Assembly (NCBI RefSeq): GCF_935825525.1
Contig: NZ_CAKXZT010000101.1
Coordinates: 1 to 55,890, forward strand
DNA length: 55,890 nucleotides
Reading direction: 5' to 3'
Source: Mesorhizobium escarrei
GTDB lineage: Bacteria; Pseudomonadota; Alphaproteobacteria; Rhizobiales; Rhizobiaceae
Shown piece after piece: positions 45,999 through 54,313 of this stretch. The notes beneath the pieces were generated by a model that made no database searches, had not been told where the DNA came from, and worked only from the letters and a program-made list of their open reading frames with translations. How positions within the stretch are numbered: position 1 is the stretch's first letter; each line of letters starts with the position of its first letter. The translations under genes and the position numbers were made by a program.

Positions 45999-47860
45999 AT
46001 GACGGGCCTTGGCCGAACTGGGAGATCGCGCATTGGGAATGCTGGGGCCGGATCGAGCAGTTCACGCTGGGAATCAGGTGGTATCCGTGGGGAGCCCACC
46101 GGATGCGTTCTGTGCCTCGATAGAACGACGTCATCCGTCGCCACTGCACGAAGGTCTTCGCTGGCCCGGCTGCTACACCCCGAATCCTGGATACTGCGCT
46201 ACGTGCAACCTCGGGGCCAGGCGCAGGTACTGAGCAGCGGCGCCGTTTTCGCTCAGTGTCGGGGCGTGGAGCCGCAACGCCGGTCACAAGCCAGGTGTCT
46301 GCTTCGGGTATGGTCGGTGCGACTCCCGTGACCGACGAAGATGTCACCGCAGCAAGGCGACGAATGCAAGGCCTGCTTGACGAACTCCGAGATTGCCGTG
46401 ATGCGGCCGGGCAGGCCAAGGACTCGGAGAAGAAGCAAGAGCTGCGCGATCGGGTCGTTGATGCAACCTCTGCGGTTCTGGGCTGCCGAGCGAGCCTGCC
46501 CTTGTCTGTAGCGCGTAGCATTCTGTCCGACAATCAGGCCCGTCGACTCCGCGATCATGCCCTTTGCGTGGGGGACAAATGCAACGCAAAAGGCTCCAGT
46601 ACTATCTCCTCCCTGGAAGCGCATAGGAACCGTGCGGCTAAAGTGTTCATGCTGCTCCAATCCAACGCCACACACGACCAGCTGAGCCAAGCCGCTTCCA
46701 CCGTGGCGACGCACTATGCGGCCTGCATGGAGTGGTGGCAAAAGAAGGCACGCCGCTGCGAAATGATGCGCTCCGTCTGCGCCGCCACTGCCAACTTACC
46801 AGGTGCAACAGCCGAGATGCGGCAAGTCGAGCAGGCCGCGCTGCGGCTGCGCGCCGGCTGGGCGCTGAATACCAAGTTCATGCAACTGCAATCTCGGATC
46901 GCTCTCGCGCGGGTTACGATTGAGCCGCAGGCGAGCACGTTCGAAGCACGCGCCAGGGAAATTCTCATTGGTGAGAACGAGCAAGTGCGTCTGCTGGGAA
47001 CCTTCATGGGCGACGTCTTTCCGGCATTCCTCTCGACGGGCGACGCTGTTCTGCGCAGCAATGGGCGCCCACTCGACGCACATCACTGCGCTGTTTTGGA
47101 AGGAGTCATGGGACGGCTTTCGGATTTTGCGACGGCCTTGCAGCACATTCGGACCAAACTAGACGATCACCAAGCAGGTGCCGACCTCCCATTGGAACAT
47201 TTGGGCCAGATCGTGGACGATGCCAGGATCATTGCGCACGAGGTCATGCACTTCCTCGCGCTGCAGCCGAACGCGCCAGCCATCATCAAGCCGCCAGCTG
47301 GCGCCGGGGCTTCGGCCGCGCGGCAGCCGGAACCGCGAATCGTGGCGACCGTCAGCGACTCTGTGCCAGAAGCCAAGATTCTCGTGCGCTCGGATCCAGG
47401 CACGAAGAAGCTCGTGAGCGCGAATGAAGCGCATGCGAGTTGGGCGGCAGATTTGGAGATGTGGCAAGCCCCGGTGCCGGTGGAGGCCCTGAAGAAACTA
47501 GTCACACGGGCGGACAAACTTTTGCAGTTCGATCTGCCTGGTCCGGAAGCGCGCCAGATGAAGCCAGAGGACGCCGAAAACGCCGTGGGCACCGTGGTCG
47601 AGCTCCTGCAAACGCAGGTCACCGAGATGCAGGCCTGTCTCGCCGCACTGGATGACCCTCGTCGACGCGTCCTACTCACGCCTGCGCAAATACAAGACGC
47701 GCACGACAAAACTGTCCGGCTCAACGTGATGTTGTCCGAGCCACAGAGACTGGCCAAGGCTTTGGGTAACGGAAAAGCCGCTATTTCCATCGATTGCATG
47801 AAGACTACCCCTTTCCCACGCAGAAGTAGCTTGAACACTTGGCGGCGGCCAAGGAGTTGA
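45999..47860 (+). pseudogene. Type III effector-like protein, left paralogue, frameshifted
   Basis: ATG at 45999 in the context GAGATGGAATATGACGGG, the same as the right-hand gene at 54314. N-terminus MTGLGRTGRSRIGNAGAGSS, Ser/Arg-rich like type III secretion signals. Indels between about 46090 and 46160 move the reading to another frame, which stays open from before 46200 to 47860 (534 residues from a GTG at 46256). This part is helical and parallels the right copy (EWW-KKA, LQSRI-LAR--IEPQASTF, HEVMH). A further shift near 47800 separates LEHLAAAKELKPADRPRR and the LRDAMIRKQMPINDAVLEVR tail, which runs to about 48150. No enzymatic motif recognised. Confidence 0.65.
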
Positions 47861-48319
47861 AGCCTGCGGATCGACCTCGACGCGTCTCGCTCGGCTGCGC
47901 GACGCCATGATCCGTAAGCAGATGCCGATAAACGATGCGGTGCTTGAGGTTCGAAGGCCCAGCAGTTCGGCGCGGCTCCTAGAAGGACGCACAGCTAAAG
48001 CTGCCGCGCCGCGACGATCTTGCTTGCGGGTCAGCCTCACAGTGAGGGCATCGAGTATCTCTCTTCAAGAGCGACCGCGTCACCTTTCGTTCCCGGGCCT
48101 TTGTGGCCTCTTGCGTTGCGTGCCGGCAAACGCCCACAAAACGAGCTGCTGAGCTGAGCTTCTGGTGATGCTCCGACATCAGTCTTGGCGAATGGCAGTA
48201 GCTGGCGGCTGCCACTCGATGAAATAAGAGCCGGATTGCGAGGCTCTGATATGTGCATGCAATGCGGTGCATGTGCACAGCTAGGCGGACCGCGCCAACG
48301 CACTCCGTCCGGACTTCCT
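47861..48319. other. Frame-shifted tail of the left effector-like gene, then no gene
   Basis: Up to about 48150 protein-like sequence (MPINDAVLEVRRPSSSARLL, EGRTAKAAAPRR) continues the effector in other frames; the remainder is the end of the type III operon with no clear terminator. Confidence 0.4.
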
Positions 48320-48829
48320 TCAAAGCGTAAGCGACAGGTTGAGATTGTGCTGCACCATCTCATTCCCAGGCTCTGTTTCGAGAGCTTGCCGATACAGCAC
48401 CTGTGCTGCGTCATGCCGCCCATCAAGGTCCAAGATCACTCCCTTCGCGTTCAATGCGCGCAAATTTCCTGGGGCCGCAACCAAGACCGTGTCGACTACC
48501 TGAAGCGCCTCATGCGCGCGCTGCTGGGCCACCAACGCATTCGTAAGACGGATCGCCGCATCGACATTGTCCGGGTGCTGCTTCAGCTCATCGCGCAAAG
48601 CCCGCTCTTGAGCATCCTGGCCGACTGCCCGCAAGATGCGTTCGCGCATAGCCGGATCGATTTGCTTGGCGTTGAGCAGCTCTGGGGATGACGTCTCCTT
48701 CACTGAAAGAGCAGGCCTGTCCAAGCTGGCGCAACCGCCGAGAGGCAGCAGTGCGAGTACAGAAAAGAGAAGTGAGTTCAGACGAAAATACCTAAATGGT
48801 CTGACAACTGTATTATGGTATGAATTCAT
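48320..48829 (-). CDS. TPR lipoprotein of the type III locus (y4yS-like)
   Basis: 169 residues; ATG at 48829 with GAGGATC 5-8 nt upstream. A lipobox LGGC near residue 33 (LFSVLALLPLGGCASLD) indicates an outer- or inner-membrane lipoprotein. Residues 90-165 form tetratricopeptide repeats (NVDAAIRLTNALVAQQRAHE, ALQVVDTVLVAAPGNLRALN). Position after rhcV matches y4yS of the Rhizobium NGR234 type III cluster, last gene of the nopC-nopA-y4yQ-rhcV-y4yS order. Probable assembly or pilotin-like helper; exact role unknown. Confidence 0.75.
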   Translation of the reverse strand: MNSYHNTVVRPFRYFRLNSLLFSVLALLPLGGCASLDRPALSVKETSSPELLNAKQIDPAMRERILRAVGQDAQERALRDELKQHPDNVDAAIRLTNALVAQQRAHEALQVVDTVLVAAPGNLRALNAKGVILDLDGRHDAAQVLYRQALETEPGNEMVQHNLNLSLTL

Positions 48830-48887
48830 GTTTGATCCTCAATTATAACGGGGCGCTATTACTCAGTAGTTGCAAGGCGGATTGGCT

Positions 48888-50939
48888 TTAATCTGATAGA
48901 CCACTGATCAGTTCAGGCGGGAGTTTGACGGAACCGGCGGGTCTAATTGTAAAATCGGAGGCGAGCTCTTGATAAGACAGCACGGCAAGATCGATCCCGT
49001 TTCGGGTGAAAAAGCCGCGGACGAAGCGTCGAATATCCATTGAGGTTAAAACGACAGGGCGGGTCTGACCCGGTGCTGCGTTCGAAAGGATCTGACGCAT
49101 CTGTGACAGCAGCGCTTCGCTTTGCCGATCCTCTAATACGAGGAAGGGACCTGCAGCCGAATCTCGAACTGCACTACGCATCACATCCTCACTCTCACGT
49201 TCGACGACCAAGGCGTGCACGATGCCCTCTGTATTGGCATAGCGGTGACAGATCTGCCGCTTCAAACCAGAACGAACATATTCCGTGAGCAGTGCGACGT
49301 TTTGCTCACGTTCACTCCACTCCGCCAACCCTTCCAAGAGAAGCCGCGTGTGGCGGATCGGGATGCCTTCATCCAGGAGCCGGCGCAGCACATCCGCAAT
49401 CCGAGGGATCGGCGTGGTGCGCAGCACCTCCTTCACCAGATCAGAATAGTCCTGCTCCATTCGGCCTATCAATTGGCGGGTCTCCTGAATACCGACCAAC
49501 CGCGGTGCGAAGCGGGTCAACGCTGTATGGATGCGCAACGCGAGGAATTCGCCAGGACCGTAATGCGTGATGCCGGCACCCTTGAGAGCCGGTGCATGGC
49601 TTTGGTCGGCCACGAGTCTGTCCGTTTTTGGATCACGCCGAAAGGGGATACCGCTCGATTCGATGTTCGCCACATCGTCTTTGAGCACTAGCTGGCTCGA
49701 ATCTAACACATCCTGTTCAACTGGCACCCCCTCGATGTCTATTCGAAACTGCGCCTCCAGCAACTGCTGGTCGACGGTGATAGGGATGGGGGGAACGACA
49801 ATGCCTAGATCGGCTGAGACTAGTTGCGAAACCCGCGCAATCTCCTGCTGCAATTCGACTTGTTCGATCGCTTGCATCAGGTCTGGCGCAAGGAAGAAAG
49901 CGATCGGACATTCCTGCGCGGGCGCGGTTTGCTTTTGAGTGTCGCCTGCAGCTCCAGTTCTGGTATCGACAACATCGCCTTTGACAAAGCTTATCGCGGC
50001 GAAGATTGCGGCCAATATCAAAAAGACGGGCAGGGGGAAGCCAGGAACGAACCCCATTAAAACCAGGACGCAAGCTGCCACCCGCAATGGTCGCTTGCTG
50101 GCCGTGAGCTGATTCACTATTTCGGTACCAAGGTTGACCCTCGCCGCCCCAGTGACACGAGTGACGACGGTCGCCGCTGTAATTGAGAGCAGCAGGGCCG
50201 GAATCTGCGATATCAATGCGTCGCCTATCGTTAGCAGAGTATAGTGATGCAGCACATCGCCGAAGGACATGCCCTTCGAGAGCAGGCCGATCGATATTCC
50301 ACCCAACATGTTGATGAAGATAACCACCAGTCCGGCGATGGAATCGCCCTTCACAAATTTCATCGCGCCATCCATCGCGCCGTAAAGTTGGCTTTCCTTC
50401 TCCAATGCGGCGCGCCGCCTGCGAGATTCGTTCGCATCGATGTGGCCGTTGCGTAGCTCTGCGTCGACCGCCATTTGCTTTCCCGGCAGAGCGTCGAGCG
50501 TGAAGCGCGCCGCCACTTCTGCTACGCGTTCGGCGCCCTTCGCCAGGACCATGAATTGCACCATGGTGACGACCAGAAATATGACGAAACCCACCACGAT
50601 ATTGCCCGAGATCACGAAATCGCCGAACGTATGGATGATGGCGCCTGCCTCCCCCTCGGCCAGGATCAGGCGCGTCGTTGCGACGGTGAGGGCCAGGCGG
50701 AATACGGTGGAAAGCAAAATGATGCCGGGCAAAGAGGAGAGATCAAGTGGAGTACTGACATACAGGGCAACCATCATCAGCAGGATGGCCAATCCCATAT
50801 TGAATCCTATCAGCGCGTCGACCACCACGATCGGGATAGGCATGACCATCATAGCGATAGCCAGAAGCAGCATCAACGCGACCATTAGGTCCGGGTTGGC
50901 CGGCGAACGCTTGATGAAGTTACGCAGGACGTTGGCCAT
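48888..50939 (-). CDS. rhcV: Type III secretion export-gate protein SctV
   Basis: 683 residues, normal for SctV/HrcV/FlhA. N-terminal half has about eight membrane helices (LMVALMLLLAIAMMVMPIPI at the start); FHIPEP-like cytoplasmic segment TRFTLDALPGKQMAVDAELR and RRRAALEKESQLYGAMDGAM follow, then the large cytosolic ring domain (residues about 350-683). Forms the nonameric gate that hands effectors and NopA to the channel. ATG at 50939 with GGGGG upstream. It lies 231 bp after the SctD-like gene and 58 bp before the y4yS-like gene. Flagellar FlhA is excluded by neighbours. Confidence 0.95.
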   Translation of the reverse strand: MANVLRNFIKRSPANPDLMVALMLLLAIAMMVMPIPIVVVDALIGFNMGLAILLMMVALYVSTPLDLSSLPGIILLSTVFRLALTVATTRLILAEGEAGAIIHTFGDFVISGNIVVGFVIFLVVTMVQFMVLAKGAERVAEVAARFTLDALPGKQMAVDAELRNGHIDANESRRRRAALEKESQLYGAMDGAMKFVKGDSIAGLVVIFINMLGGISIGLLSKGMSFGDVLHHYTLLTIGDALISQIPALLLSITAATVVTRVTGAARVNLGTEIVNQLTASKRPLRVAACVLVLMGFVPGFPLPVFLILAAIFAAISFVKGDVVDTRTGAAGDTQKQTAPAQECPIAFFLAPDLMQAIEQVELQQEIARVSQLVSADLGIVVPPIPITVDQQLLEAQFRIDIEGVPVEQDVLDSSQLVLKDDVANIESSGIPFRRDPKTDRLVADQSHAPALKGAGITHYGPGEFLALRIHTALTRFAPRLVGIQETRQLIGRMEQDYSDLVKEVLRTTPIPRIADVLRRLLDEGIPIRHTRLLLEGLAEWSEREQNVALLTEYVRSGLKRQICHRYANTEGIVHALVVERESEDVMRSAVRDSAAGPFLVLEDRQSEALLSQMRQILSNAAPGQTRPVVLTSMDIRRFVRGFFTRNGIDLAVLSYQELASDFTIRPAGSVKLPPELISGLSD

Positions 50940-51170
50940 CGAGGCCCCCTTTACGATCGCTTGAGATTATTCTGCTAGGCAGTGAAGCGTAGCATTCGAA
51001 GTCTGAGAGCCTCGTCCACATTGGGCGGCCCGCCAGCGGCAGACTGTGCATGAGAACCAGAGACATGCGCGAAGTTGGCTGGTCAGCAGGTGTTTCAGTC
51101 TGTCCAGGTTTGTCGGTACCGGGCGCGGCAGAATGGTTGCTGGCCATACAATTCTGATAGTAGGTGCGGA

Positions 51171-52061
51171 CTAGTACGGGAGAGCAGCAAGGCGGCCATT
51201 ACGGCTCAGCAGCACACGACCGTCCTCGATCCTGTCGACCGTCCACCCATCATCCAGAACGGCGCCAACAAAATACTTCTCACCATCTATGATAAGATAC
51301 GGTTGAGAACCATGCCAAACGGCTTCAACTGCGATTGCGGATGGCGCCTTTTCGTCTTTTATGAGCACTCCATTGACCAGTGCTAGAGCGCCCTTGGTGC
51401 GATGATCGAACCACTCCTGGAGCTTCCGCCAACCGATGACTGTTTCAGACGTGACGGTACCCTCCGCTGTCACAACACCCCTTGCCGAGCCGACCTTAAC
51501 ATTGAGTAGACCCGCCCTATCGACTTCCTCCTGCAGCTCTTTGGCCGCTGCCTCCGCAATCTGGTCGTTGGCGCGGTGATTGGTCCGCTTCGACTCATGA
51601 TCGACACTGGGTGAATTGAGTCTCGATGCACCACCGTCCCCGTTATAGGAGAAAATGGCTGAGAGCGTACCGACCGCTAGAGAGCTGACCATTACCATGG
51701 CCAGAACACGCATCGAGAGGCGTGGTATGCCGATCGGACCACTTAGCACTTCATCCTGCACGGACCAGAGAATGGACATCTCGCCTGCGAGAACGACGGC
51801 AGGAAGTGGCACCACAGCGCAGTCGCCCGCGGCGATATTCCGCTTACCCTTGATGCTGAGTCCGGCTGCAAGCGCCTCGACCTCGATCGAGTTGCCAAGA
51901 AGAGTTATACGAAAATGATGCGGTGCCAATCCTTGCTCGACGAAGATCATATCGGCGTCTAAGCCGCTGCCGATTAAGCTCGTTTCGAGAGCAGTCTTAC
52001 CTGTCAATCCGCAATAGAGCCCCGACAGAACTTCGAAATTAAGAGAAACGGCGTCATTCAA
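51171..52061 (-). CDS. SctD-like inner-ring protein of the type III apparatus (y4yQ-like)
   Basis: About 296 residues. I place the start at the TTG at 52061 (NDAVSLNFEVLSGLY), because GGGAGG lies 6 nt upstream; the longer ATG at 52127 would start within a 26-bp palindrome. Residues 1-115 resemble an FHA-like cytoplasmic domain, a membrane helix follows (VLAMVMVSSLAVGTLSAIFS, about 120-140), then periplasmic ring-building domains (LNVKVGSARGVVTAEGTVTS). This is the plan of SctD/YscD proteins, though short. Position between nopA and rhcV equals y4yQ in NGR234. Confidence 0.7.
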   Translation of the reverse strand: MNDAVSLNFEVLSGLYCGLTGKTALETSLIGSGLDADMIFVEQGLAPHHFRITLLGNSIEVEALAAGLSIKGKRNIAAGDCAVVPLPAVVLAGEMSILWSVQDEVLSGPIGIPRLSMRVLAMVMVSSLAVGTLSAIFSYNGDGGASRLNSPSVDHESKRTNHRANDQIAEAAAKELQEEVDRAGLLNVKVGSARGVVTAEGTVTSETVIGWRKLQEWFDHRTKGALALVNGVLIKDEKAPSAIAVEAVWHGSQPYLIIDGEKYFVGAVLDDGWTVDRIEDGRVLLSRNGRLAALPY

Positions 52062-52085
52062 GGATGACCTCCCGAACAAGAGAGA

Positions 52086-52111
52086 AGCCGCACGGCAATT
52101 GCCGTGCGGCT
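52086..52111 (-). promoter_or_regulatory. Palindromic hairpin between nopA and the SctD-like gene
   Basis: 26-bp perfect palindrome, half-site AGCCGCACGGCAA, followed on the minus strand by a T-rich stretch (TTCTCTCTTGTT). Likely attenuates transcription or protects the nopC-nopA mRNA end, giving more pilus protein than basal-body protein. Confidence 0.6.
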
Positions 52112-52178
52112 CATTTCGGTTCCACATCGCGCCACCTGGCGACGCGATCAGGGCTACCCTAGAGCCCCGCTTCCAACA

Positions 52179-52394
52179 CTACTGAACGCGCTCGTCGGCC
52201 GCCTTCTTGATTGTGTTGAGGTTGGTCGTAACGGTGCGCAGCTGTATACTCCTAGCCGTAGCTTCCAAGCTAACCGCCGTTAGCTCGGCGATTTGCGCCT
52301 GGAAAGCCGCATTCCCAGCGGTTTTGGTAGCTACGTCTGCAGCGATCGAAGTGCCAGTACCAGCCGCACTGGTAGCCGTACCTGCTTTACTCAT
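52179..52394 (-). CDS. nopA: Type III pilus/needle subunit NopA
   Basis: 71 residues; ATG at 52394 preceded by AAAGGAAAAC. Small, Ala/Thr-rich, helical, no signal peptide or Cys: SKAGTATSAAGTGTSIAADV, then FQAQIAELTAVSLEATARSI. Size, composition and place in the nopC-nopA-SctD-rhcV order match rhizobial NopA, the main component of the extracellular pilus. Exported by the type III system itself. The hairpin after it suggests high expression. Identification is by context plus composition rather than a sharp motif. Confidence 0.75.
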   Translation of the reverse strand: MSKAGTATSAAGTGTSIAADVATKTAGNAAFQAQIAELTAVSLEATARSIQLRTVTTNLNTIKKAADERVQ

Positions 52395-52463
52395 ATTGTT
52401 TTCCTTTCTGTTGAAACTGTGCCGTTACCACGGCACCCACCTCCTGACGCGGACCATCCAGCG

Positions 52464-52808
52464 TCAGGCATCCTCTTCAGTGTCTGCTAGCGCTTCGTCG
52501 GCATCAGCCATGGCATCGTTCAAAATAGTTAGCGCAACGGAGTGGAGAACTGTTTCGAAGGCGTCAGCTAGAGCTTGCGCTTCATCCCCAGAGATGGTCT
52601 GACCGTCCACCGGATCTTTCCCGCCAACCGGCTTGCTATCGTCGTCTTTCCCGCCAACCGGCTTGTTCGGGTCATCATTCCCACCAACCGGCTTGTTGTG
52701 ACCAGTTTGGCCAGTGGACGGGTCCTGTGGTTGGCTGTTCGGATCTCCACGCCCCCTACTGGCCAAGGAAACGATGTTGCCAACTCCACTCCCAATTCCC
52801 GCGATCAT
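52464..52808 (-). CDS. nopC: NopC-like secreted protein with decapeptide repeats
   Basis: 114 residues from the ATG at 52808, chosen because AGGAG sits 8 nt upstream; an ATG at 52823 is less well placed. Begins MIAGIGSGVGNIVSLASRGR. The middle carries three tandem repeats of about ten residues (NKPVGGNDDP, NKPVGGKDDD, SKPVGGKDPV), then an acidic helical tail (DEAQALADAFETVLHSVALT). First gene after the tts box and directly before nopA, as nopC in NGR234. NopC is a secreted type III protein. The repeats are not something I recall from the family; identity rests mainly on position. Confidence 0.6.
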   Translation of the reverse strand: MIAGIGSGVGNIVSLASRGRGDPNSQPQDPSTGQTGHNKPVGGNDDPNKPVGGKDDDSKPVGGKDPVDGQTISGDEAQALADAFETVLHSVALTILNDAMADADEALADTEEDA

Positions 52809-52865
52809 CAAGTACTCCTGCATCCGTTTCAATCGACGGCGACGCCCAAAAGATAATCTCATCAA

Positions 52866-52897
52866 GCTACGAGCAGGAGCTTTCGAGAACCTGACGA
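52866..52897 (-). promoter_or_regulatory. tts box of the nopC-nopA-rhcV operon
   Basis: Minus strand begins TCGTCAGGTTCTCGAAAGCT and ends CTCGTAGC, an excellent match to the TtsI-binding consensus, 58 bp before the nopC start. TtsI is activated by flavonoids through NodD. Confidence 0.85.
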
Positions 52898-53802
52898 GTC
52901 TGGACAAAAAAGCGGCTACCGGAGAATAATGATCGAGCAGGGTTCGGGCTCCTGCAAAGCGGTAAAGGTAGGCACTGCGCTCTGCAGCAGGAATAGGGCC
53001 TGACAGGAGCCTGACAGCCGCCGACATTCTTCCGACAAATTTCCAAGGCTTCCTTGCTATGATAACATTGTATGGAGCCGCAACGCAGATATTCCCAGCT
53101 TTCTCGCGGTGGCGGGCTGAGGCCGCGATAGGCGAACTCCGAGCCCTTGCTTGGCCGGAGCGTCTTCAGATACCGACCTGCGCCAGAGCAAGCGGCAGTG
53201 TCGACAGCACAACTGCACTTCCGGACGATATCTCACCTCAGCATCGGCAGATGCTGCTGAGGGCAGCGATGATCTGATCGCAGCATAACCCCCTCGGTGA
53301 TTTTCATTAGTAGCTGGACGCGGGGGCGCATCACCGCACCCAGGTCACACCACCAACTTCGGGCTTTTCCGGCCCATGACGAACGGGAACGACGTTTCGC
53401 CTCCATTTGACAGCACGGCGCTCCTCCTTCTCGTCACACCGAGGAGCTCAGGCTCGCCGCCGAATCCAGCGAGATCCAAGGGCGTTGCTCCACGCCGGAT
53501 TGTGCGTGAATTCAGCCGATCAGAGCTGGAGAGCCGCAGAGGCAGCCCGTGTCAGCACGGGCGATCTCTGTCGATTCCAAAGCTCTGCATCCACATACGT
53601 CGCTGTCACCTCGACGCTGTCTCAGGCTGGAACCGAGCCTGTGCTACAGCGTTTTGTCCCCTCACGTAACCCTAGATAAAGTGACAGCGTCTCCGCAACC
53701 CCGACGACCTGACACGGCGCTTTTGCAGGCCGGTGTAGGCCCAGCGTGTTGTCGTCAATGGTTAAACGCTTGAGGTCGGATGTCGGCGTCCAGAAGAAAC
53801 CC
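52898..53802. other. Gene-poor stretch with scraps
   Basis: No gene I can name. A plus-strand frame at 53407-53679 has a protein-like end (NSADQSWRAAEAARVSTGDL, YVAVTSTLSQAGTEPVLQRF) and another at 53059-53277 is open; both look like remnants. Confidence 0.35.
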
Positions 53803-53833
53803 TCCGTCAGCTAATCGTCAGCCAAGCGGTTTA
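53803..53833 (+). promoter_or_regulatory. tts box upstream of the right effector-like gene
   Basis: TCCGTCAGCTAATCGTCAGC then CAAGCGGTTTA, close to the left-hand box (CGTCAGCTA--CGTCAGCCA). A 480-bp leader precedes the gene; a frame at 54023-54298 ending HEGLATSAPNSIDILA may be a decayed small gene or chaperone. Confidence 0.6.
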
Positions 53834-54313
53834 TCTAGACTTGCCGTGCCTAACCGACCCGAAGCCAACGTAAAGATAGCAGTGCAAATGCTGGCATAGC
53901 AATTGGTACCCGTCCGATCCGCATTAGACACGCATTGCGAAGCTGACGAGGCAAATCAGTTCGAGCCGGCGGCACAAAAGCAATCAGGAAGTCAAGGTTG
54001 TGGGGCGCGTTTCCGATGAGTTTTGCCGAAGCGGTTCAAGGCGGCAGCCGATCTTCGGTGTAAGTGCACGAAGAGTAGTGCCGGGAAACGGGAGCGTGCG
54101 AGGCTGGCCGATCTTGGGCGGCTAGTGAAGGTGCACTTTGGCCGTCGTGGGCCCCGGCTGACCGGGACGGCTGAGGAAAAGATGCCGTTGTTTCCGAGAC
54201 GCCATGCCACGTGCCATCTGGCGATTGCGCTCATCAATGCCTTGTTACACGAGGGCCTAGCGACATCGGCCCCTAACAGCATAGACATTCTCGCCTAATA
54301 ACGGAGACGGAAT

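Noticed and set aside
52612..52710. Tandem repeats considered as a CRISPR-like array
   Set aside because: The units are about 30 bp, contiguous and in frame, encode a decapeptide inside the NopC-like gene, and have no spacers.
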